Below are positions 24,239 through 34,752 of a DNA stretch of 64,000 nt, piece after piece. Source of the DNA: Allantophomopsis cytisporea (taxonomy: Eukaryota > Ascomycota > Leotiomycetes > Phacidiales > Phacidiaceae); the NCBI GenBank assembly GCA_024752435.1, contig CP103027.1, forward strand, positions 1,364,001-1,428,000, read 5' to 3'. Every line of letters starts with the position of its first letter. Position 1 is the stretch's first letter. The notes beneath the pieces are model-generated. The model was not told the DNA's origin. It worked only from the letters and a program-made list of their open reading frames with translations, and did no database searches. Position numbers and translations under genes: made by a program.

Positions 24239-26768
24239 TCACTGCAGACTCTCAAATCTTTCCTTCGCCCTCTCTTTTGTAGTGTCCACAAAAGCAGCGT
24301 AACCGCCTTTGGTCTGCTTTTGTGCTTCCTCCACAGCATCACCAAGCTTTCCACCCTTCGCACCCAAGCCCACACCTTGAGTGTAGACATCTGTCTGGAT
24401 AGCACTAGTCATACCAGTTCCCTCCTTTCCAAGACCCTCACCCTTCGTCCAGCCCATCTTCCCAAGCAGTGAGGCACCCTTGGACGGAGCTGGTGCAGCC
24501 TTCGGCTCCTCTTCCTCTTTCTCGGGCTTAGCCGGCGCCTTTGGACCTTTGTTGTGTTGTGCAGCTGGTTGCTTGGGTTGATTGAAAGCCTGTCGACGTT
24601 CTCGGGCACGATCGCGGTATGCTGAATCAGATTCAGTATCTGCCTGGGCAGGGTTGAGTTTTGCGAGAGCTTTTGTTACAAGATCTGTATTCTTCAGATT
24701 ATCACGGTGTAGTTGGCTCATGCGCTCATGTTTGTTAACTTCAGCTTCGGCTTTGAATTGGCGTGAGCAGAGGAGACAACATTTTCGCTTCAAATCGGCG
24801 TACGACCGAGATGGTGGTGCAGAGTCATCAGATGATGGTTTTGCGGTAGGAGCGTCTGCCTGAGACGTATCCTCTGGTATCATATCATCTTTCGGTGTGA
24901 TTCCATGGAGCTCTGCATGCCGATTGGACCAGAATTGTAAATGTGGAGCGATGACCTTCTTGTTGGTTGTCGACGCGTCCTTCTCAGCCTTGCGCTTCTT
25001 TGCCTTTGCGTCACCATCCTTGTTACTACTGACCAATCCCTCGTTGGCAGCTTCAGCAGCAAGTTTCGCGTTGGCAGCTTGCCTCAGCTCGGCGTCAGAT
25101 GGGCGGGTTTCCTGTTCAACGACTAGTTCCTTGGCGTACCCAGTCTCATCCCAATATCTCAGGTTCAGGGAGGGGTTCGAGAGAGGATTGAAGGTAAATT
25201 GTGCTTCCTCGGCCGAGATCGCATGCAGAACTGGAACGAAGACTCCAGCATGAATGTAAGATATCATGATTGGTTTTGACGATATAGTGAACTTTTCGAG
25301 AGAATTGAATTTAGCCATTGCTCCTCGTGCATCTTCGACGGTATCAAATTCGGCGAAACCATATTTCCAACTCTCATCGGTTTTCCTATCACGTACTAGG
25401 AGTACACGTCTGAGAGAACCCTCTCGTGCGCCAATATTTGTCTCTTTTGCTGCGGTGGAAGCCTTTAATTTCTTTGGTTGGCGAGGTTCTGCAACTGTTG
25501 GTGGAGGTGTGCTTTCAGATTTGTAGAGCTTCGCAACACCCTTGGCCAAGAGTTCCTCCGATACTTCGGGCTTGAGACCACGTAAAAGCAAGAACTGAGA
25601 TGCACTGTTGTCTGGAGATACATCGCTGTCTCCACTAGAAATCTGTGCCATAGCGGGGACGTTGGAAAGGACGTTGACTGCGGACGGAGGTACATCTATT
25701 GTCATTAGCGGATAACTTTGCATTGCCGAGGGAACGTACAAGGCTTAGGAGCACTGCAACGGAAGCAAACATGACGATGAGAGTAGTTTGCAAGATAGCA
25801 CTACAATTTTTTTAGTATTGACCATTATCAAGTGTGGCAAAACATACCACTTCGCAACTCCAGTCATCTTCATTCTTTCCTGGCTTGTCTCGATCGTCTT
25901 TATCGCGACTGAATGCTATTCGAACCTTTGAAGCCTCAGTATCTGCGGCTTGAGTGGGATCATAAGGGCCATATAAAGAAATTGATGGGTAATGGCGTTC
26001 TAGAAATGCTCTCGCATCTGGCATCGTAGCGAATTGGGCGAAACCGAATTGCCTGGATACACCTGCAAATATAAGAGAAGCTCAAGCATAGAAGACATAG
26101 CCATACCAGTTCTTTTGTCTTTGATAAGACGAACTTCTTCGAGGTGTTCTGGATTATAGCTACGATGTAACTCATTGAAAATCTGTATTCCGGAGCGGCA
26201 GCCATTGTGGCCAGTCCCTATGCTTAGCCAGAGTTCAAATCTCTAAAATTTCAGACGATGAGGCTACAAGAGCGATCATGTAAACGATCATAGGGGACAG
26301 GGGTGGCCAACGTCTTCCTGAGTCATGTTCAATGGTAGTCCTTCCAAGATGATTGTTCGGTTTGGTGGTCCACCAAAATATGGTGATCGATCACGACTTC
26401 GACTGTGATGGCGTGAGGGTGACTGGTAATCTTCTCGGTCGTAATCATGATATCTTCTCCTGCTTTCTCTGCGAGGTGAACGCGATCTTCCGCGTCTGTC
26501 GTATCCTCCATGTCGATCTCCACTGTGTGATTCAACCATTGCTGATGGTCCTCGTGGAGGACTTCTGGGTATATCTTGTAACTCCAATATCAGCACATAT
26601 TCAAGGCGCAGCTTTCCAACTACTCTGCCGATTACCAGATCGCGAATATTGGTCTCTGTTTGAAGGTGATCCTCGTTGATATGGGTCGTCGTAAAGCTGC
26701 TCGGGCTGATCGTCGTACATGCCGGGATCAGCTTCGCTGTAAGGTCGATGCAAGTACGGTCGTGTCAT
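24239..26768 (-). CDS. RBM5/RBM10-like splicing factor (RRM, RanBP2 Zn finger, RRM, C2H2, G-patch)
   Basis: Six exons, 26768-26636, 26574-26312, 26182-26107, 26062-25848, 25800-25740 and 25695-24239, total 2205 nt (734 residues). Domain order: an RS/RD-rich N-terminus; RRM1 (TIILEGLPLNMTQED then FGFAQF); a RanBP2-type zinc finger W225-S-C227-E-V-C230 with Asn234, Cys241 and Cys244; RRM2 (FLLLRGLKPEVSEELL); a C2H2 finger (CLLCSRQFKAEAEVNKHERM); and a C-terminal G-patch (LLGKMGWTKGEGLGKEGTG). This is the complete RBM5/RBM10 architecture, so the role is regulation of pre-mRNA splicing in the nucleus. The zinc finger appears only when the 46-bp intron 25847-25801 is removed, and the intron before exon 3 uses a weaker GTTGGC donor. 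It shares a short divergent promoter with the molybdopterin synthase gene. Confidence 0.93.
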
Positions 26769-27034
26769 CTCAATCGACGGTATAAGATGGTAAGATGTGT
26801 ATACGTGTTTCTGTATTTATGTATGGCCGTGTACCTGCGACATTTGTTGTTTGGCGTAACGTTGGAAGGGTTGCCGTGTGAATCCAGCTTCCTCATTTAA
26901 TGTTTGCTATTTGAGCAAACACAACGTCACTTACACATCTTCATATATTTTGGGATCCACCCCCATGTTCAATTCAAATCGTACACTTCGTAGTCTTTTC
27001 ATGTGAGATAACCAGAATTACGCAAAAAAAAAAA
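26769..27034. promoter_or_regulatory. Bidirectional promoter (RBM5-like / molybdopterin synthase)
   Basis: Only 266 bp separate the two start codons, so both promoters must lie or overlap here. Eleven A residues immediately precede the plus-strand ATG (27024-27034), an extreme A-rich start context. Confidence 0.65.
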
Positions 27035-27749
27035 ATGGCAGAATCACCACAAGAGCTTTCAGAAGGCTCATGCTATGTTGCGTTGACTCATGAAAACCTT
27101 GATGCAAAGGCTATTATGGACCGGGTTCGCAGTCCGAAAGCTGGAGCCATTGTTCTCTTCGCCGGTATGTCTCAATCACTTAACGTAAATTCCGTAATAT
27201 ATGGATTCAGCAGGGCTTGCTTCTGAGAAAATACCGATGATTCCTATCTGTAGCTAATACTTTACAGGAACTACACGGGACAATTTCAACAATAAGCCAG
27301 TTAAGGAACTTCAATATACATCTTATGCTCCAAGAGCACTGAAAACCATGCTCTCCATTTGCAAAGAAATGCAAGAAAAACATTCATTAACTTCTATTGC
27401 ACTTGTGCATCGACTCGGGATAGTACCAATCGAAGAAGAAAGCATCCATGTTGCAGTCTCATCGCCACATAGACAAGCAGCATGGCGGGCCGGGGAAGAG
27501 ACGTTGGAGTTATGCAAAGAGAAGGTTGAAGTCTGGAAGAAGGAAGAGTTTGGGGGGGATGAAGGTGGTGTTTGGAGAGCCAACCGTGATGGTGCCGTTG
27601 GAGAGAAGATTGAGAAGTTTAGTAAGGAGTATGAGGAGAAATTCAAGAGTGGTGCTCACGGCGGATTGCATGCGTTTGGGGATCCCACGAAGCCCAAGCC
27701 TATTGCTGAACGTGGACATGGACCAGTAGTACATCCGAAGAGAGGATAG
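27035..27749 (+). CDS. Molybdopterin synthase catalytic subunit (MoaE / MOCS2B family)
   Basis: Two exons, 27035-27164 and 27268-27749, joined across a 103-bp intron (branch CTAATAC, acceptor TTACAG), give 203 residues. Family motifs: AGAIVLFAGTTRDNF (spans the splice), LVHRLGIVPIEEESIHVAVS, SPHRQAAW and VEVWKKEEF with the conserved lysines. The large subunit converts precursor Z (cPMP) to molybdopterin using the thiocarboxylated small subunit as sulfur donor; it is needed for nitrate reductase and other Mo-enzymes. Compared with bacterial MoaE it has a fungal C-terminal extension ending GHGPVVHPKRG. The small subunit (MOCS2A) is not in the window. Confidence 0.93.
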
Positions 27750-28648
27750 AGCATCATTCAACCTTTGAGCGTTAAAAAGGTACCTGTTAGTTATTGAAAG
27801 ACCCATAGCCTTAGTAACGACAAGATCGTTGTCATACTTTAGATTATCAGCGTCAAGGCCCGGTAGCATACGCATATACAATAAAATTTTGGCGTTTGCC
27901 TAGCCATCCTAATTCCCTATCAATTCTCGTAGGTGTTGTCGAATAGCATTTAATTTTGTGCAACAGTACACAGCGTATGATCAACTGAGAAGTGTAGTGA
28001 GAGAACTAGCATGTTTTCATCTCGCAATAGTTAAAAGACTTCAACAAGTTCTTTCAGAGAGCCCCTCGAGGAACAGTACTGAGGTTTGAGTTGCTGTATA
28101 TGTGTCCTAGCCTAACACTGTAAGGGATGAGGATGAAGGCATACAGAAATATTGACTGACGTTTTTCTCTAGTTCGCTTTGTGTCTTTCGGAGAAGCCAT
28201 CCCGGGACAAGAGAGGTATAGAAACTATATCAGGAGGCAAATTGCCAAGTTCATAATTGTATATACTCCGTTACAATGACACACAATGGCGTCTTTCCAA
28301 CCATTTTCGTACTTCACTTGAAGACCTCAAGTGAAAATGATAATTCAGTAACATATGATGACCTTCCGCACAGAAGTCAGTCTCGTAGGTTATATCTCAA
28401 CCCACAGAGTCCCACGATTTTATGGCTTTCGAGCTGTTACATATGTGAAGCAAGTGTCACGACCAATGTACCTCTGAATATAAAATCAAATTAGGACCAG
28501 AATAAAGATCAGATCAGTCAAGAGGCAATGCGATGGCAAGATCAACATTTCAGACATATCATTTCGTTTATATATATTGCATAACAGTACTTGCGTCCTG
28601 CTCCTGCCATATATCCTGATACTCCCTCAAGCTACCCTTTCACAATCT
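27750..28648. other. Intergenic, 0.9 kb between convergent genes
   Basis: No gene supported. It lies between the stop of the molybdopterin synthase gene and the stop of the minus-strand EthD/hydrolase gene. The minus-strand open frame at 27510-27881 is antisense to coding sequence and not credible. Confidence 0.5.
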
Positions 28649-30286
28649 CTACAAAAACTTCTCCAAAATCTCCGCCACTTCTTTAGGTTTCTCAACCATA
28701 GGCAAGTGACCCGCGTCGTCTACAACAACACACTCAGCCCCAGAGCCCAACTTCGCAGCAAGAGCTGGCATACTCTTCGGCAGCGCACCATCCTGACCAC
28801 CAACCACAAAGAGCCCCTTCCCTTTATAAGCGCCCAACAAAGGCTCATAATCATATTCCCAGAGAGCCTTCACGCTCTCCTTGAATCCAACCAAGGAATT
28901 TGTGCGCACCATCTCCTTGACGTCCGCAATCGTGCCCGCGAGCTTCGTATCCGCGTACGACGCCTCAGCGAACCACCTGCGCGTCGTGAGCTCCGCCAAT
29001 TCCTCGCCGACTATTGCCTCGCCGGAGATAGACGCGCTCTCCTTCTCCGCGATGGCAACGCGCTCGCTCCAGGCTTTCGAGTTGCCAGCAGGCGACTTGG
29101 CGCTGGTATCGCACGAGATGAAGCTCTTGACACGATCCGGGTAGGTCAGCGCAGTAGCCAACGCCGTTGCGCCCCCAAGACTCACACCCAAGACGCACTC
29201 CGCCTTTGGCACGCGCAGGGCGTCAAGGAGGGCGATGATATCGGATGCCAGCAAGTCAACTGTGATGTCCTTCTTCCCGTAGGCGCTTGAGCGGCCCCGT
29301 GTGAGATAGCGTACTACGCGGTATTTCTTGCCTGTAGGGGAAGACAGGAAGGAGGATAGGAAGGCATCCCAGATGCCCCAGGTCACGAGGATGGAGTTCG
29401 AGAGCACGATCAAGGGAGCAGAGGGGTCGGTGCTACCTTCGAGGCGGAAGGAGAGGTCAACCCCGTCAGGCGTGGTGATCCATGACTCGATTGCGGGACC
29501 AGATGGAGGAGGAATGGTCTTGGTGCGGCCACTCGCAAACACCTGCTCTGTGTGGATGTTTGCGAGATCCCTCGGGGCGGGGCCGAAAGTGTATGCGAGA
29601 TTGTAAGTACGGCGCTTCTTCTCGATAACAACAGATGCCATGAGTTTCTTGTTCCAGTCGGTGGTAGTCGCCTTGACGAATTCCGGGCCGGCAAGACCAT
29701 TGGTAGGACTGTACTCGTGCAGGGCGAGGAACTCCTTCTTGTCACTACCCTCCACGGCAGCCGTCACAAAACGGCGGGTGCGCAGCCAGCCTGGCACTTC
29801 CATCAGCATGGGTACGTGTTCGTCTTCATACCATTTTTCCATCTCGGCCTCGCCCTCAGGCTTGCATGTCACGCACACTGCAATTAGGACATTGTCTTCC
29901 CCTTCGTTTGCCACGTCTTCCAACACTTTGAATTTCGGGGAGACCCACTCCCTCACTTGATCGAAGAAGCGACGGTGCACAACGATTTGCTTCATAGTGT
30001 CGCGCTCGCGCTGGCTCTGCAGAGGCGCTGTGCGCAGAGAAGTATAAGGTTCCTTTATGAGCTCGTTCATGTCCGCAACATCGTAGGAGGCCAACCATTC
30101 GGGAAAGGAATCGCTGGGACCAGAGGATGGGAGGTCTGATGCGCGGTAGCGGAATCCATTTTTGATAAAAGGTAGACGAAGGCGTCCTGGGCCATGCTCG
30201 TTGTTGTACCAGTCGTGGAAGTGCTCTAGTTTAAGAGAGGGTTTGGGGTGTATGGTTACATACAGGACTCCCTTTGTTGGCGCCAT
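28649..30286 (-). CDS. EthD-like tandem domains fused to alpha/beta hydrolase
   Basis: Single exon. The start is placed at the ATG at 30286 (MAPTKGVLYVTIHPKP), giving 545 residues; an in-frame Met 12 codons upstream is a less likely start. Residues 1-110 and about 130-235 are two related ferredoxin-like EthD domains (FHDWYNNEHGPGR and EKWYEDEHVPML both carry the W-Y-x-x-E-H core). Residues about 265-545 form an alpha/beta hydrolase resembling 3-oxoadipate enol-lactonase (PcaD): nucleophile elbow LGVSLGG with Ser369, acid Asp499 (GGQDG) and base His527 (DAGHLPM). It is probably a soluble enzyme of aromatic or polyketide-like compound breakdown; the substrate is unknown. Confidence 0.9.
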   Translation of the reverse strand: MAPTKGVLYVTIHPKPSLKLEHFHDWYNNEHGPGRLRLPFIKNGFRYRASDLPSSGPSDSFPEWLASYDVADMNELIKEPYTSLRTAPLQSQRERDTMKQIVVHRRFFDQVREWVSPKFKVLEDVANEGEDNVLIAVCVTCKPEGEAEMEKWYEDEHVPMLMEVPGWLRTRRFVTAAVEGSDKKEFLALHEYSPTNGLAGPEFVKATTTDWNKKLMASVVIEKKRRTYNLAYTFGPAPRDLANIHTEQVFASGRTKTIPPPSGPAIESWITTPDGVDLSFRLEGSTDPSAPLIVLSNSILVTWGIWDAFLSSFLSSPTGKKYRVVRYLTRGRSSAYGKKDITVDLLASDIIALLDALRVPKAECVLGVSLGGATALATALTYPDRVKSFISCDTSAKSPAGNSKAWSERVAIAEKESASISGEAIVGEELAELTTRRWFAEASYADTKLAGTIADVKEMVRTNSLVGFKESVKALWEYDYEPLLGAYKGKGLFVVGGQDGALPKSMPALAAKLGSGAECVVVDDAGHLPMVEKPKEVAEILEKFL

Positions 30287-32068
30287 GATAAAAATCGGTG
30301 AGAGCTGACACAGGTTCTCCAAAGCCTTCCCAATTGCTCAAATTCAGTTGTCGAGCTTCTGATCTTTTGCCAAATCTCGACCGGGTAAATTGGAAATCCA
30401 ATCAACCGATACTCACCACAAGCAGCACGAGCTTCAATGAAGATCCAGAAGCCGAGGAAAAAATGCGATGATTGATGGAAAGCAGTCAGTTACTCACTCT
30501 TCATAGTCAGTCGATAGGACAATCCAAACAATCAAAGTTGAATATGGAGATTCGAAAACAAAAGTACAAGTCCTGGTCCCAACCAACACAGCGCAAGCTC
30601 CCTCGGAACAAAAGTGACGAAGAACACCCGCATTCCAGACCCGCGGTCTTATCTCATCCCACCTATCGCAGATGTCCCCTGCAGAATACCCCAGTGCCCC
30701 ACCTCACCTCCACCACCCCGCTACTCTAGCGCCTCTAGTACTCTCGGTATCTGAGTACGGAAGTGACGCGACATGAGTGAGAGTAACACTGACATTCAGG
30801 TACTGAGGACGCTTCGGCTTTAGCTGGTTCGGTCCGTAACGGATGTGTACATATATCCGCAGCAGTTGCGATGACGCCGATGCGAATGGATGAAAGACGA
30901 GGAAAGAAGGTGTATGGATCAGTTTGTTGTGATTTGGGATCTGTCAAATATTTGAGGGGTTCCAAAGGGGAAAATCCTGGATAAATCAAAGCATCAGGAA
31001 TATATTTAGACACAACAGGATTGAATCACGATTTTCTTTTACATAAAGACGAGAAAACTTAGATTGGATATTCGCGTCTTACAGGCATGTGGTTTGAATA
31101 TGTATAAATACTACCCAAGGTATGTGACAGGAAGGAAGGACTATTCACATAATCCTAGTAGAGAACAAGTAGGCGGGCGCCAGCAATGCTACGTGTTTTG
31201 CTTCAAAGCAATATGAGTGTATGTCTATTTGGTAGAAAGTACTTCGGAGAGCAATAGAGTTGTTAAGTTGTCTGGCATTTCTGCATTGTGTATCTGTGTC
31301 CCAAGACCCGAACAGTTGAATCGCAATTGCAAAGATTCCAAATAAATCGTCCACTGTTATCCAAGTCCGTACACATCGAAACTCAGACTCGCCTTTATGT
31401 CTCAAACGAATCGTAGGACGGTACGAAGCACAACAATTCAACATACAGTCCTGGCAAAGGAACCACAACTATAAGGCAAAAGAATGATAATAGCAACATC
31501 CAATGAAATTGAACTTGTTGAATTCCTGGAGCGGTAGAGTCTTTACCCGGCCATCCGACAAGCCCAATGTCCATCGAATCGTCCACAAGCACCAAAGCAC
31601 AGTAGCTACTACGTATGACCAAAGTCTACCTCACCCCATTCATTCACTGGAAGCCATGATGTGACGGGATACGAATGGACGAGCAATGTAAGCAGCTGAT
31701 GAATCCCGATGCAAGTAATTCATATTGTTCTCGGTTAACGTTCAGGTATGAATTCAGTAATTCAGGCCAGTTTCTTCTGGTCAAGAAAGATTAATCTGCC
31801 GTCGAGTTCCTTAAAGCATTGAATAATTTCCGTATTCGAGCCGATTGATTTACATACCTGTTCCGTCAGTGTTACAATACCCCCTACATTCAGATGTCTT
31901 GTCCATCATCATCATCATCTTCATCCTCTTCCCAATTTCGAATCTACATGAAACCAATTTGCTCTCATTCGTGTATTGTGTAACATCGCAGCTATATATC
32001 CCGCCAAAAGTCGCATTTATATCGCCCGCCTAATCATCTTCTCATTCTCCACTACATAAACCGCAACA
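30287..32068. other. Intergenic, 1.8 kb
   Basis: No intact gene supported. Short ORFs (for example 31145-31468 minus) have no family features. An ATC/ATCATC repeat is seen near 31907. The last 100 bp before 32069, ending CACTACATAAACCGCAAC, looks like a former promoter and leader of the dioxygenase pseudogene. Confidence 0.5.
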
Positions 32069-32377
32069 ATGGCCTCCGACAACGCGTCCAAGTATGATCC
32101 AACTTCACCCCAGAATGTCATTAACGCAACCAGCTAGGGGCCTCTCCGCGTACCCGTGAGATCTTCACCTCGTTCTTTGAGTATGTGCACGAATTCATCC
32201 GTAAGACCGAGCTCACTGTCGAGGAGTAAATGTTGGGTACTTTGTACTAACATCGATTCCCAGTCTCGTTGCCGAAATTGCCCACCACATTATGTTCAAA
32301 CATGGTAAAATTGCATCTTTCTTCATACCCTCGGTCCTCTCTGGTCGTCACATGCTCCGTTCCGTGGGCTTGTATAA
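32069..32377 (+). pseudogene. Truncated, frameshifted intradiol ring-cleavage dioxygenase (catechol/hydroxyquinol type)
   Basis: Three pieces in different frames match the N-terminal half of fungal intradiol dioxygenases. Piece 1 (32069-32134) reads MASDNASKYDPTSPQNVINA and then hits TAG at 32135. Piece 2 (32140-32226) reads ASPRTREIFTSFFEYVHEFI and on through ELTVEE, then TAA where the family has Trp. Piece 3 starts at 32262 with SLVAEIAHH and GKIAS; a further frame change gives TLGPLWSSHAPFR at 32327-32365, the counterpart of the ILGPFW-x-x-x-APFR motif. About 35 residues between pieces 2 and 3 are missing, and the catalytic iron-binding half (Tyr, Tyr, His, His) is absent. A TGG-to-TAA change is compatible with RIP. 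The gene cannot be functional. Confidence 0.8.
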
Positions 32378-33565
32378 GGATTTGAGTGCTTGAGACCCCC
32401 TTTGGAAATTGTTCAGTACATCATATAGCACTGATACCATGTTCAATATCAGCACTTTCTCCAACATTTGATACTTGCTTGAAACAAAATTCTATTATCC
32501 ATGTTAGGTAGAGCTAATAATCGGTAGTAATAAGTGGTCGGGGTTCATTCAGAAACGAAGACAGCACAGGCCCAGTCCACCCTGTTATCAATGCAATGCT
32601 GTCTATAGCCGACTTGATATAGGATGTGGAGATTCTTACGATTCTTAAGATTTGTTAAGATCTTTAAGGCTAGTAAAGCAATAATGAACACACTTTCTCC
32701 CAAATATATAGAGCTCTTAAGTGACAAGCTCCGAGCTTTAAGACTTCGCGACAGAAATCATTCGAGATCTCTTGCATAGATCTTGTATAGATTATCGCCC
32801 TCCTAGCTTTGCATTTGCATATCTACTGCATTTGCTCAGCCTAGATCTTTTTTTTTTCATCTTTCTAACAGGAAACATTGGATCATTTGCAGTCTATTTA
32901 TTTTTGTGAGTAGTTGTCACAAGCAATTCATAGTCAATACAACAACCCTTTGTCGTTGCTTCTTCTCTGCACTGGAAATGATATTGGTCAATCGCTTCTA
33001 CAATTACACATGTATGCCTTCAATTGACTTTTGCGAGTTCGAAGTGAAACTACTGCGTGATACAAAGAAACTAGTAGTGATGAGTACGATAAAGAGTAGC
33101 TGACATTTGGTTTCTTTTAAGTCCCAAAGAAATGTGCTTTTACGTATAGCAACATCATCGGATATCGTTGAGATCGATGTGTCCCTACAAAATCTTTTCG
33201 TAAGACAAAGATACGAAAGAATTACGGCCAGGAAAATTGGGCAACTTAGAGGCGGGCAAACCAGAGAGCGGTAGAACAACTGGAGGTGAAGTCAACATAA
33301 GCACTACCTTAAAAGTACGCTCCATTCGGTGAATCCAACCCTTATCCGGAACAGGTATCTTTGCCGATCATCGATATCACTCACACCATGTACGTACACT
33401 CATACGTTTGACCAAAAATTGAGGAACACAAGACAAATCAGCATCGTCGAACGACTAGGAGTTGGAGTGAATTTACGTAGAATTGGTAAAATTTGCATGG
33501 ATTGATGCATCTATGCGCCTGTTTGTGGAACAATATTGGCACAGTCAGACACACCCTTGTATAGT
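32378..33565. other. Intergenic, 1.2 kb, partly AT-rich
   Basis: No gene recognised. The part after the pseudogene (about 32480-32900) is moderately AT-rich and includes a T-run near 32850. It may be the decayed continuation of the lost dioxygenase locus or an inserted element; no homology remains visible by eye. Confidence 0.45.
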
Positions 33566-34168
33566 ATGGTGGCCCGAGAAGATTGGGCGATGCACCATAT
33601 AAGTATAAGCTATGTTCTCAACGCGCTCATGGACTTATGGTCATCGAAAACCCCGCTCTTCGAAGTTGACCCAGATAAACTGTTCTCCATACAATCATTT
33701 GAAATGGGTGGTGGACAAGAAATCCCTCATACTAAAGGATGTCCCTCCGATGGCTACGAAGTTTGCGAACCTCGAACGACCTTTGAGATTCACCTAGCTA
33801 GCACGAATGCGATTGAAGAGAAGTGTTCAAAACAGTGTGCTAGAATGAGAGGGGACGACACTCGTGAAGTTAAGAAGCAGGCAGGAAAGGGCGCGATGTA
33901 CTCAGACATTCCCGTCGACGATTCGACGTGGATGCGGGCTATGGCAATGGCATACTCTTCGGTGCAAAATGGACAGCCTCCGAACGTACGGGGGACCAGG
34001 GAAGATCCCACCAATCTATGCAATCAACAAGAAAGTCATTCGGATCCTTTGAAATTGCCGGACGATAACTGTAGCTGGATTCGGGCTATGGAGATGTATT
34101 GTTCTTCAGAGCAGCCCAATTCTATGGTCATTGAGGATGGTCAGGTGGTCGGTTACCAGAGAACATGA
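33566..34168 (+). CDS. Hypothetical protein with an internal W-[MI]-R-A-M repeat
   Basis: Open frame of 200 residues from the ATG at 33566. No known domain. Two related segments occur: DDSTWMRAMAMAYSSVQ (from 33917) and DDNCSWIRAMEMYCSSEQ (from 34061), an internal duplication about 48 codons apart. The frame also carries six cysteines without a signal peptide. There is no intron evidence, and the neighbourhood is decaying sequence, so this may be a remnant or a chance frame; the duplication is the main argument that it was once translated. Confidence 0.35.
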   Translation: MVAREDWAMHHISISYVLNALMDLWSSKTPLFEVDPDKLFSIQSFEMGGGQEIPHTKGCPSDGYEVCEPRTTFEIHLASTNAIEEKCSKQCARMRGDDTREVKKQAGKGAMYSDIPVDDSTWMRAMAMAYSSVQNGQPPNVRGTREDPTNLCNQQESHSDPLKLPDDNCSWIRAMEMYCSSEQPNSMVIEDGQVVGYQRT

Positions 34169-34752
34169 GAACCGACGAAATATGGATCATGTTCCAGGAC
34201 GAATTGTTTAAGCAGTATTCGACCAGATGGGAGAGGAGGAGGGTAGTGCCATACTCCACTGCTTCAAATTTTATGTTCGAAACGAAGCAGTGTGAGGGTT
34301 GGTTGGTTGTGAATGGGTTTCAAACACATTTTTGGATGCAAGAGGTGGTTCTTGATCATGGCTGCGGGAATAATGCAATTTCAAAAATCTATCATGTATG
34401 AAATAAATTATGAGAATGAAGTATGAGCTAAAATATCGAGTTGCAGTGATGACCACCCTCTAAGAATTTTTTCATATATGTGAAGTCTTGAAGGAATTGT
34501 TATCAGATACGTCTAAGTTCGGCAATCGTCGTGAGAGGCTTTTGATAGAAGGTCTCTTGCAAGACAGAAAGGTTCTTCAAACAACTAGGGATGAACGGTA
34601 TAGAATGCTAAGACACTAGTAAGACGTAGTAATGGGGTGCATTTAATCTTGCAGTTTTCAAGCAGAGTACTCTTTTGGGCCAGATCTTTCGAGTCGAAAT
34701 TAAGCTAGAAATATCAGAATAGTTGGAGTAGCAGTGTATCCATATAATTCAG
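34169..34752. other. Intergenic, 0.6 kb
   Basis: Nothing recognisable. Short frames here lack family features. Confidence 0.4.
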
